DNA from: Myxococcales bacterium
Lineage (GTDB): Bacteria; Myxococcota; Polyangia; HGW-17; SLPX01
Length of the DNA: 13,268 nt
Direction of reading: 5' to 3'
Assembly (NCBI GenBank): GCA_007131745.1
Contig: SLPX01000235.1
Span: 1 to 13,268, forward strand
Part shown: positions 1-6,360 of the stretch, piece by piece
Layout of the letters: each line of letters opens with the position of its first letter
Numbering within the stretch: the first letter of the stretch is position 1
The notes under the pieces: model-generated
Databases searched by the model: none
The model's input: the letters and a program-made list of their open reading frames with translations, nothing else
Told to the model about the DNA's origin: nothing
Position numbers and translations under genes: made by a program

Positions 1-80
1 CACATTTCACAGGCGCCTTGATCAAAAGGGAAGGAGGTGCAAAGTTGTTTCTATCAATATTCTAATATCAGGTGCACTGT

Positions 81-86
81 GAGGGA
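81..86 (+). promoter_or_regulatory. Ribosome binding site deciding start at 93
   Basis: GAGGGA lies six bases before the ATG at 93 and supports it over the in-frame GTG at 72. A stronger Shine-Dalgarno match (AAGGAGGTG, 31-39) lies too far upstream to serve this ATG. Confidence 0.6.
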
Positions 87-92
87 AACAAC

Positions 93-1847
93 ATGAAGAA
101 TCCAAGATTGGCGCGACCGGATGAGAGTTTTGTCATTGGTCCCGTTTTTGCGACGGTGCTGTTGAGTCTGTTCTGTTTGGTTTTTGGGGGATGTGGTGCC
201 GATGCAACCGAGTGTATTGAGGGCACATTTAATTGCCCTTGTATGGATGGAGATATTTGTGACGGCGGGTTGATCTGCGTCGACGGAGTTTGTCTGCATG
301 GAGACGATCCCGACGGTTCGGTAATCCAGGATGGAGGAGATGGTGGAGAGCTTGATCCGGGGGAATGGAGGCTGCCGGAGAATCATTACATACCCGGAAA
401 GATGAGCATGACGGTTGTTCATCCACGCGAGGGCGAAGCTGCCGAGTGGGCGTATGCAAAGAATGCTCATCCCAATGTCCGTTGGGAGATTCCGATTGTG
501 GTCCAGGGTGGAGCATGGCCGTTTCGCTATGAAATCCTGGAAAACGGCGGCGCCGAGGGGCTTGAGATAGGCGGGGAACTCAGGCGTGAGAAATTGGACG
601 GATACGTATTTCATCGAGTAAATCCGGAGTATGGAGTGCTCTGGTGGGATGATCCACAGGAAGGCTTTTACGAGATATTGGTTCGGGTTGAGGATCAGGA
701 TGCAAACACGGTTGATGTGGTTGTTTCGCTGACCGTTGGGGTCGAAGGCTGGGTGTTTGTGGACCCGGCCAATGGAGATGATGAGAACGTTGGTACGATA
801 GACGATCCGTTTCGAACCGTCGGGAGGGTAGTGGAAGAAGGCGCAGGTTTCGCTAATCACAGGGTTTACCTCCACGGGTTGGTTCCCATGGACGGAAACC
901 GGGAGAACGGAAACCTTCGAATCGAGGAAGGTCTTGCACCGCGTGTTTGGGTGGGATTTCCAGGAAGCGGGGCGGTGCTGGAAGCATACGAAGGAAAATT
1001 GGTACTGGCTTCCGCTGATTTCTACTTTGCGAACTTGGAGCACAGGCACAGGGAAGATTTTTATCAGCAAGACGGGTCTTTCATCCACATGATCACAGTG
1101 TGGGGCGACCATCCACGTTATACCGTTCACGATGTGACATTCAGCCGATTCCAGGGGGATCCGGTCAACACCGATCTCGGCAATTCATCCATCATGATGT
1201 TTACGAATCCTGATTCACCCAGAGATTACGTGGCGGTTGTCAACTGCACCCAGACGGGGCCGAACGGGCTTCTTACGAGTACTTATTTTTTGCGATATTC
1301 AGTCTTCGAAAAAAACCGGGTGAAGAACGCGGACATATCGCTCGCCGACGGCTCGGTGTGGAGTGTGATCTTTGTAAAGGGTGGAAACAACGAGTTTCTG
1401 ACTCTTCGAGCGAACGAGTTTTGGGAAGAAAACGAATGGAACGCGGGGAGCGGAGCGCTGGGACTCATGGCGGCCCGGAATATCGAGTTTGCATACAATG
1501 TAATCAACACGCCATGGTCGGCCGGAAGAAGGGGCGCGATGGTTTTTTGGACGAACAGTCCTCTTGCCGACTACTCTTGGACTGAAGATACTCCGGTTTG
1601 GGTTTATCGCAACTCCTTCAAGGAAAGGCTGCATTGGGAAGCGGAGGCGCTGGTCAATATGCCTGACGGCACAGTGATCATGGAAAGAAACGTCTTGGAT
1701 ACCGGCGATTGGCCCCTAAGTGAAAGGCTTCAGAATATCGAAAACCTGGACGGGGCCTCATACTTCGATGAAGAAATGCGGCTTACAGCCGAGGCGCGTG
1801 AATATCTCGGACGTTACGGCGCAGAGATCGCGGTTGAAGAACCTTAG
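93..1847 (+). CDS. Large lipoprotein with Cys-rich stalk and beta-helix-like domain
   Basis: Predicted 584-residue lipoprotein, likely on the outer membrane or cell surface. I chose the ATG at 93 because GAGGGA (81-86) lies six bases upstream; a GTG at 72 in frame has no good ribosome site. Residues 17-33 are hydrophobic and end in FGGC, a lipobox-like signal with the lipid cysteine at 34. Six more cysteines follow (41, 48, 50, 56, 62, 67), a small disulfide-rich knob typical of deltaproteobacterial lipoproteins, then a Gly/Asp linker (about 70-90). Residues about 100-216 resemble an Ig- or cadherin-like beta domain. At 221 the sequence VFVDPANGDD...GTIDDPF resembles the start of DUF1565/pectate-lyase-like right-handed beta-helix proteins. 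The rest (to about 545) has recurring Asn-rich turns such as ANEF, YNVI, YRNSF and ERNVL. No catalytic site is recognisable, so binding or structure is more likely than enzymatic activity. The next gene, same strand, is 198 bases away. Confidence 0.85.
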   Translation: MKNPRLARPDESFVIGPVFATVLLSLFCLVFGGCGADATECIEGTFNCPCMDGDICDGGLICVDGVCLHGDDPDGSVIQDGGDGGELDPGEWRLPENHYIPGKMSMTVVHPREGEAAEWAYAKNAHPNVRWEIPIVVQGGAWPFRYEILENGGAEGLEIGGELRREKLDGYVFHRVNPEYGVLWWDDPQEGFYEILVRVEDQDANTVDVVVSLTVGVEGWVFVDPANGDDENVGTIDDPFRTVGRVVEEGAGFANHRVYLHGLVPMDGNRENGNLRIEEGLAPRVWVGFPGSGAVLEAYEGKLVLASADFYFANLEHRHREDFYQQDGSFIHMITVWGDHPRYTVHDVTFSRFQGDPVNTDLGNSSIMMFTNPDSPRDYVAVVNCTQTGPNGLLTSTYFLRYSVFEKNRVKNADISLADGSVWSVIFVKGGNNEFLTLRANEFWEENEWNAGSGALGLMAARNIEFAYNVINTPWSAGRRGAMVFWTNSPLADYSWTEDTPVWVYRNSFKERLHWEAEALVNMPDGTVIMERNVLDTGDWPLSERLQNIENLDGASYFDEEMRLTAEAREYLGRYGAEIAVEEP

Positions 1848-2032
1848 CAAGAAATCGTATTTCAGAAGATTCAGAAAAATCCGCGCTGTGCCTTTTTGTT
1901 TCTTGTAAAACCAAGCCGGTCGGATTAAGAAGGAAGCATCTTACGGCGGTACTTGGAGCAAAGCGGCGAAAAGGGTGGAAAAATGAACAGTTGATGCAGG
2001 ACACCAATAATTCGGACCGTGCATCACAACAA

Positions 2033-2039
2033 AGAGGAG
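2033..2039 (+). promoter_or_regulatory. Ribosome binding site deciding start at 2046
   Basis: AGAGGAG is six bases upstream of the ATG at 2046 and lies inside the longer reading that would begin at GTG 2019, so it favours the shorter protein. Confidence 0.6.
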
Positions 2040-2045
2040 AAAATC

Positions 2046-2750
2046 ATGATTAGACGACATCTGCAAATCCTATGGATATGCCTGCTTTCCGCAACGATGA
2101 TTGTGATTTCCGGTTGTGACAAAAAGGATGGAAAAGAAGGTGAAAAATCAGCGGACAAGAAATCCGAAGAAGAAAAGGATAACGGAAAACTTACAAAGGA
2201 GGCGCTTGAGAAGTTGCTGGAAAAGGAAGTGGAAGGGTTTGAAAAGCAAGCAGGAGGCGAAGTCAGGGAAGTGATGGGATCTCTGTCGGCTGAAGGGCAT
2301 TACAGGGGTACAAAAGCCAACGAACACGGGATGATCGCGTCTGTACACAAGCGCATATATGGTTGCGGCCACTGCCCTGATCTTACTGCAGCAGCTTTTG
2401 AAGCGGAAGAACATCTTTATGACAGAATGATGCTCCCTGCAACGCACAAGGAAAACCCGGACGCTGTTTTTGAATTCAAGGAAGACACGATCGCCGGAAA
2501 AAAAGTTGTAACTGTCTACAAATTGAGTTTCGTTGTTTCCGAGGACGGAAAGACCAAGGCGTCCATGCATGGTTTGAGCCTTTATCACCACAACGGCGAA
2601 ACTATGCTACACTTAGGAGTTTCAGCGAGGGCGTTCAAGGGGTTCAAGAGCGCCGAAGACCTCGAAGATTTGAAGACCAGGTTTACCAGGGAAGAAATGA
2701 AAAGCGCGGCAACCGTATTCTTTGAAACACTCGCTCCAAAGCTTTTTTAA
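2046..2750 (+). CDS. Small charged lipoprotein with CGHC motif
   Basis: Predicted 234-residue lipoprotein of unknown function. The ATG at 2046 is preceded by AGAGGAG (2033-2039) with six bases between; an in-frame GTG at 2019 lies upstream of that site and is unlikely. The signal peptide (1-23) ends in ISGC with lipid cysteine 24. Asp follows directly, which in E. coli favours inner-membrane retention, but this rule does not hold in all bacteria. Residues 25-48 are a Lys/Glu-rich linker, followed by a probable amphipathic helix (about 49-69). The globular part (about 70-234) contains CGHC at 107-110, identical to the active-site tetrapeptide of protein disulfide isomerase, but the usual preceding Trp and a thioredoxin fold are not evident. 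The only other cysteine in the mature protein is the lipidated one. It ends 66 bases before a convergent gene. I do not recognise the family. Confidence 0.8.
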   Translation: MIRRHLQILWICLLSATMIVISGCDKKDGKEGEKSADKKSEEEKDNGKLTKEALEKLLEKEVEGFEKQAGGEVREVMGSLSAEGHYRGTKANEHGMIASVHKRIYGCGHCPDLTAAAFEAEEHLYDRMMLPATHKENPDAVFEFKEDTIAGKKVVTVYKLSFVVSEDGKTKASMHGLSLYHHNGETMLHLGVSARAFKGFKSAEDLEDLKTRFTREEMKSAATVFFETLAPKLF

Positions 2751-2816
2751 TCTCTCCAGTGGATTCCATGTTCCGATCCCATCACCTACGGTTTGTTGGG
2801 GGTTTCTTTGATTCGT

Positions 2817-4322
2817 TCAGTCGCATGGATAATTCTCCCTGAAAAACACATCCGCGCCGCCGCACTCGTCAACGGAGTGTTCGTTATTATTATAGTTGTT
2901 GTGTACTTCATCTCCCGGAGGTGAATTTTCACGCGACCAGGGTGTTTCGGCCGGGCCGAGCAGAGGTACTTCATCTACGTCTGTAACGTACACACCACCG
3001 CCGAACTTTTCGGCGTAATTGAGATCAATAGTGTTGCCGTGAATCGTTGCTTCTACGATGTTTCCGATGTTTATTCCTCCGCCACTTGCGTCACTGTGAC
3101 CTTCAGCGGTGTTGTCTGAAATGGTGTTATTGATGATTTCCACAACAGCATCTGTTTGGAAACCGTGACCTCTCAGGTAAATGCCGCCTCCGGATCGAGT
3201 CGCACGGTTACGGAAGATTGTATTGCTGTCGATGAACGCGGTGGATTCACGAATGTAAATACCCCCGCCTCCCGAGTTGGTGTTCCATGCTGTATTGTCG
3301 GTAATGGTGTTGGAAGAAATAATTGCGTCGGACGATGAAACTGCGATTCCACCGCCTGATCCATCTTTCGATTCGATATCTGTTCCAGCGTTATTGTTTT
3401 TGATTTCATTATCGTACAGTTCAGCGGTGGAATCCTCGGCGATCAACACGGCTCCAAAATTTTGTGCACGGTTTTCAGTGATCGTGTTGTGGTTGATTAA
3501 GGCTGTGGATTCCCTTCTGATGGTCACAGCGCCGGCTGCGTCTATGGCCCCGGCTCCGATGTTTCGTTCCAGAATGTTATCGGTGATCTCAGCTGTGGAT
3601 CCTCTGACCGATATTCCCCCTGTGCCGTAGTCGGATGTATTGTCGGTGATAATGTTTCCGGAAATCACCGCGTTGCAGTCATCGGTTGAGGACGCTCCGA
3701 TGGATATTACTCCGTCTACATCATCGTGATTTTTGAACGTGTTGTTCTCGATCACCACTTGTGATTCATCAGCAACATAAATACCCGCTCCGTGCCTTGA
3801 AGTGGCATGATTTCGCCTGAAGGTGTTGGAGTCGAAAAACGGAGATGCCCCGTTAGTGACAAAAGCGCCTGCTCCTCGTTGAGCGGTGTTTTCTTCGATG
3901 ATGTTTCCTCGAATCACGGGTGATGAACCGTCGATGATCATCCCACCCCCGTGCCGGCTCGCTTCCCCGCCGGTTATGGTGAAACCCTCAAGTGCTGAGT
4001 TGCTGCTTTCTCCGCTTTGCATTGTTACAACCGTGCCGTTTCCCTGGCCCACAATTATAGTTGCCGATACTGTTTCTGGGTCCTCGGGATCTGCACTGCG
4101 GAGACCGATATCCTTGCCTTTGAAATCGATGTTTTCTTCGTATGTTCCCGGAGATACAACTATTACGTCCCCATTATCGGCTGCATTTATTGCTTGTTGA
4201 ATCGTGGAATAATCAGCTGGAACCTCATGCGTTTGGGGTCCTTCCTTTTCTGATGATGATGAACATCCGAGCATGATAGTAAGCATTGCAAGTAAGAGAG
4301 TTCGTGCGGTGCTTGAGTACAT
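2817..4322 (-). CDS. Right-handed parallel beta-helix lipoprotein (NosD/PbH1-like)
   Basis: Predicted 501-residue lipoprotein. The start is well supported: GAAAGGAG (4331-4338 on the other strand) lies eight bases upstream. The signal peptide ends in MLGC with lipid cysteine 20, followed by a Ser/Glu linker. Residues 35-70 (VPADYSTIQQAINAADNGD...SPGTYEENIDFKGK) match the conserved opening of NosD-type and polymorphic-outer-membrane-like beta-helix proteins. From about 110 to 445 there are a dozen or so coils built on the pattern N-T-I/F...N-x-A...G-G-G-I-Y, for example at 178, 323, 351, 377 and 413. These are the stacked PbH1 turns of a parallel beta-helix. The end (about 450-501) is Pro- and Asn-rich with two cysteines (487, 500), probably a cap. 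No catalytic residues of a pectate lyase or glycosidase are obvious. Likely a surface adhesin or carbohydrate-binding scaffold; the exact role is unknown. Confidence 0.88.
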   Translation of the reverse strand: MYSSTARTLLLAMLTIMLGCSSSSEKEGPQTHEVPADYSTIQQAINAADNGDVIVVSPGTYEENIDFKGKDIGLRSADPEDPETVSATIIVGQGNGTVVTMQSGESSNSALEGFTITGGEASRHGGGMIIDGSSPVIRGNIIEENTAQRGAGAFVTNGASPFFDSNTFRRNHATSRHGAGIYVADESQVVIENNTFKNHDDVDGVISIGASSTDDCNAVISGNIITDNTSDYGTGGISVRGSTAEITDNILERNIGAGAIDAAGAVTIRRESTALINHNTITENRAQNFGAVLIAEDSTAELYDNEIKNNNAGTDIESKDGSGGGIAVSSSDAIISSNTITDNTAWNTNSGGGGIYIRESTAFIDSNTIFRNRATRSGGGIYLRGHGFQTDAVVEIINNTISDNTAEGHSDASGGGINIGNIVEATIHGNTIDLNYAEKFGGGVYVTDVDEVPLLGPAETPWSRENSPPGDEVHNNYNNNEHSVDECGGADVFFRENYPCD

Positions 4323-4354
4323 TGAAAATGCTCCTTTCGTTGCAGGGACGAGAC

Positions 4355-4404
4355 CGGCAACGAAAGTTCGGGTTCAAATGTTTTTCGGCCCGCACTGGTT
4401 GCCG
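4355..4404 (-). promoter_or_regulatory. Possible leader hairpin of the beta-helix lipoprotein gene
   Basis: CGGCAAC (4355-4361) and GTTGCCG (4398-4404) are perfect seven-base inverted repeats, with a weaker inner pairing CGAAA/TTTCG (4361-4365 with 4383-4387). It would lie in the 5' leader, about 17 bases upstream of the ribosome site. The stem is short and its role unknown. Confidence 0.25.
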
Positions 4405-4689
4405 ATTCTTCCCATGGGTTCATGTAGAAACGCCGTTGCCCAGGATGGCCGGCTAACAGAAAGAAGCGCTAAGGGATTGAGGATCCAGGAAAAGACCGGA
4501 AATCTGCAACTTCCAACGCCGGAAAATCACCGAGCGTCAGGCGATAATAACCACTTATTTCCGAATATACTTTCATATCATGCTCCAAAGTACAACCCCC
4601 CATCTGGAGAAGAGTGCAGCTCCTTTAGCTCGACGACACTTTTCTTTTAACAAGCCGCAAACCCGCAGCGGACAAACAGCGAAACACAG

Positions 4690-4880
4690 TGCTGCCGAGG
4701 CCATGTTTTCGCAAGCTTCGGAAACGCCGGACGTCGCCGTTTGAAGCTCCCCTTCGGGGAGCATCGTCGGCGACTCGGCCAAATCCCTTCAGCCCTTCGG
4801 GCAGCGGTTTTCTGACGCCGGCTTTTTCCGAACCTGCTTCAACTTTCGGCCTCGGCGTACAAAGCGCTGCTTCGGGCTAA
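4690..4880. repeat. Structured intergenic element: nested hairpins, candidate ncRNA or REP-like repeat
   Basis: Several perfect or near-perfect stems nest together. GCCGA (4694-4698) pairs with TCGGC (4775-4779) and encloses two hairpins. The first is GTTTTCG (4705-4711) with CGGAAAC (4719-4725, one G-U pair). The second is GTCGCCG (4733-4739) with CGGCGAC (4768-4774), capped by GCTCCCC (4746-4752) with GGGGAGC (4756-4762). Together they make a three-way junction. Further along, GCCC/GGGC (4792-4802) and ACGCCG (4815-4820) with CGGCGT (4853-4858) enclosing CCGAA/TTCGG (4828-4849) form two more hairpins. CTTCGG appears in three loops or turns (4752, 4795, 4870). The transcribed strand, if any, is not clear. 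It could be an RNA, a REP/BIME-type repeat or a non-autonomous mobile element. Confidence 0.5.
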
Positions 4881-5001
4881 AAGATCCGCACTCAACAACG
4901 CCGCACCACCCCTCCGGCAACGAAAAGAGAATCAAATCTTATCAACAAAAACAATCGACAAGAAAACCATGAAACGCGGACTCGACAGGATTCGTAATCT
5001 C

Positions 5002-6195
5002 TCAGTTGGTTCGTTCAGCGCGTTCTCCCGGCGTGCTCATGATTCGGGGAAACGGGAAGTCACCGGGTTCGGAATTGCCGGAAATATTGTTATTTTGTTT
5101 CATGGCTGCCACGATTTGGAATTCCACCGAGGCAGAAAAGCCGAGCGCTGTTCCAGTGACGGTAATCATTCCGGGGGATTCGGTCCTGACAAAAACGCAG
5201 TTTGCCCCGAAAAACGGTTCGCCGCCGGAAGCGCCGATGCCGGATACTTCGAATTCCCATGGCGCTCCCAACACCACAACACCATCATTTTCGGCTCTGA
5301 AACAAACGTTGGCGTAAAAGCCGGCCATTACCACGCCGTCTTCCGGCGATGCACTTTTGACGTACACATCATCCACCATGTCCACCAAACTCACCTCGTC
5401 GTTGAACGAATCGCCGTCCCCGGTTTGCACCATTACCTCAACGATTCCGGGTTCAAACCCTTCCAGTTGAAACAAATCCCACTCCACTTGCGTAAAATCT
5501 CCGACTTCCCCCGGGTTGAGATGGGTTATGATCATGGTTTCATCCACCAACCGCCTTTCCATCGCGTCAAGCAACACCACGAAAACACCTTGCATTGTGC
5601 CGTTATAAAAAGCCCAGGATCCTTGAACCCGTGTTTCACCGCTTTTCGCTCTCAGGTATCGATCGTAAATAGGTGCAGCAACAACAGAGATTCGATCGAA
5701 GAGTTCTCCCGAAGATGGATCAACCACACGCAAAAGCGATGTTCCACTTTGTATCCCTTGAAGAGTAAAGCGGGGGGGATCCAGCGACTCCACGCTGAAA
5801 ACATTATCGTCTGTCAACGCAACTTCAAAGGGTAGACGAAAGAAACTATCAGGTCTTGAGCTTGTTAAAACAGTTATTGTCTGTTGTCCTCCGACGGCGG
5901 TGACGCTCACCGGTTGCATCGACCCCCCCGATAAAACGCTTCCTGCAAAATAGAGTCCTCTTGGTGTCAAATCCGAACATATCTCACCTTCCGGGCATTC
6001 TCCCGTGGCCCTGCGTTCCCCCATAGTGACGGTACATGTCATAAAGAAACATGCAATAAACCCAGTGAAAAGCTTGATGTTTCGACATCCCCAAAAACGC
6101 CTTATCAATCGCAAAACATCAACCTGACCGGCTGGTTTTCCCTGGTCGGTACTGTCCAATTTTTCCAGTCTATTAGTATTATAACGTAAAATCAT
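5002..6195 (-). CDS. Exported protein with Ig-like (Big2-type) domains
   Basis: Predicted 397-residue exported protein of unknown function. The ATG at 6195 has GAAAGGGGG (6201-6209 on the other strand) five bases upstream. Unusually, some 40 mostly polar residues precede the hydrophobic segment (about 41-56), so the signal peptide has a long N-region. FMTC (51-54) is only a poor lipobox match, so membrane anchoring is uncertain. A short Cys motif CPEGEICSDLTP (67-78) follows, similar to ones I associate with deltaproteobacterial surface lipoproteins. Residues about 94-172 fit a Big2-like fold, ending in the typical pattern F-x-L-x-G...G-T-S-L-L-R-V-x-D. Two further beta-rich segments (about 178-275 and 280-365) look Ig-like. 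The C-terminal 30 residues are polar and probably disordered. No enzyme motif is visible. It shares strand with its neighbours but has its own leader of about 165 bases. Confidence 0.75.
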   Translation of the reverse strand: MILRYNTNRLEKLDSTDQGKPAGQVDVLRLIRRFWGCRNIKLFTGFIACFFMTCTVTMGERRATGECPEGEICSDLTPRGLYFAGSVLSGGSMQPVSVTAVGGQQTITVLTSSRPDSFFRLPFEVALTDDNVFSVESLDPPRFTLQGIQSGTSLLRVVDPSSGELFDRISVVAAPIYDRYLRAKSGETRVQGSWAFYNGTMQGVFVVLLDAMERRLVDETMIITHLNPGEVGDFTQVEWDLFQLEGFEPGIVEVMVQTGDGDSFNDEVSLVDMVDDVYVKSASPEDGVVMAGFYANVCFRAENDGVVVLGAPWEFEVSGIGASGGEPFFGANCVFVRTESPGMITVTGTALGFSASVEFQIVAAMKQNNNISGNSEPGDFPFPRIMSTPGERAERTN

Positions 6196-6334
6196 TTTAA
6201 CCCCCTTTCATTATTCTACATTCATATTATCAGAAAACCGAATCTGGTGACAGATAAAGAGAATCGCCGATGCGGCTGAACATCTCAAAGGGTGCGCTGG
6301 TCGTCACCAGGATGGCGAGATGGGAAGGTAACGG

Positions 6335-6358
6335 TCAGTCTTTCGGAAAAAAGACTGA
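6335..6358. terminator. Hairpin just beyond the collagen-like lipoprotein stop codon
   Basis: TCAGTCTTT (6335-6343) and AAAGACTGA (6350-6358) form a perfect nine-base stem with a six-base loop. It starts two bases after the stop codon of the - strand gene ending at 6361. On the - strand no U-run follows the stem. On the + strand four T follow (6359-6362), but there is no + strand gene upstream to terminate. It may act as a terminator or as a 3'-end stabilising hairpin. Confidence 0.45.
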
Positions 6359-6360
6359 TT

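Larger units (their letters stand above)
4323..5001. other. 679-base gene-free region with dense stem-loops
   Basis: No convincing gene is present; the short readings here lack ribosome sites and family resemblance. The part next to the beta-helix gene (4323-4640) should hold its leader and promoter, though I found no clear -35/-10 pair. It includes CGGCAAC (4355-4361) pairing with GTTGCCG (4398-4404), a possible leader hairpin. The part 4690-4880 is a cluster of nested inverted repeats, listed separately. A 12-base direct repeat CCGGCAACGAAA occurs at 4354-4365 and 4914-4925, near the two ends of the region. The stretch 4926-5001 is A-rich on the + strand, with no gene. Confidence 0.6.

Noticed and set aside
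54..1130. Long - strand open frame opposite the first lipoprotein gene
   Set aside because: Its product has no signal or family resemblance, and the opposite strand gives a coherent lipoprotein with a lipobox and ribosome site.
1848..1916. Terminator after the first lipoprotein gene (CAAGAAA and TTTCTTG, AAAAA and TTTTT)
   Set aside because: The pairings are A/T-only or far apart, with no compact GC stem before the T-run at 1893-1897.
2751..2816. Bidirectional terminator between the convergent genes
   Set aside because: Only a weak GGAT/ATCC dyad is present, with no T-run next to it.
4746..4762. Intrinsic terminator (GCTCCCC/GGGGAGC hairpin)
   Set aside because: No T-run follows on either strand, and it forms part of a larger nested structure.
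4573..4880. Two short open frames (4573-4782 on -, 4689-4880 on +) over the stem-loop cluster
   Set aside because: No convincing ribosome site or domain; base pairing explains the sequence better than coding.
4969..5835. Open frame on + strand opposite the Ig-like protein gene
   Set aside because: The product is His-rich and of low coherence, with no ribosome site; it mirrors the - strand gene.
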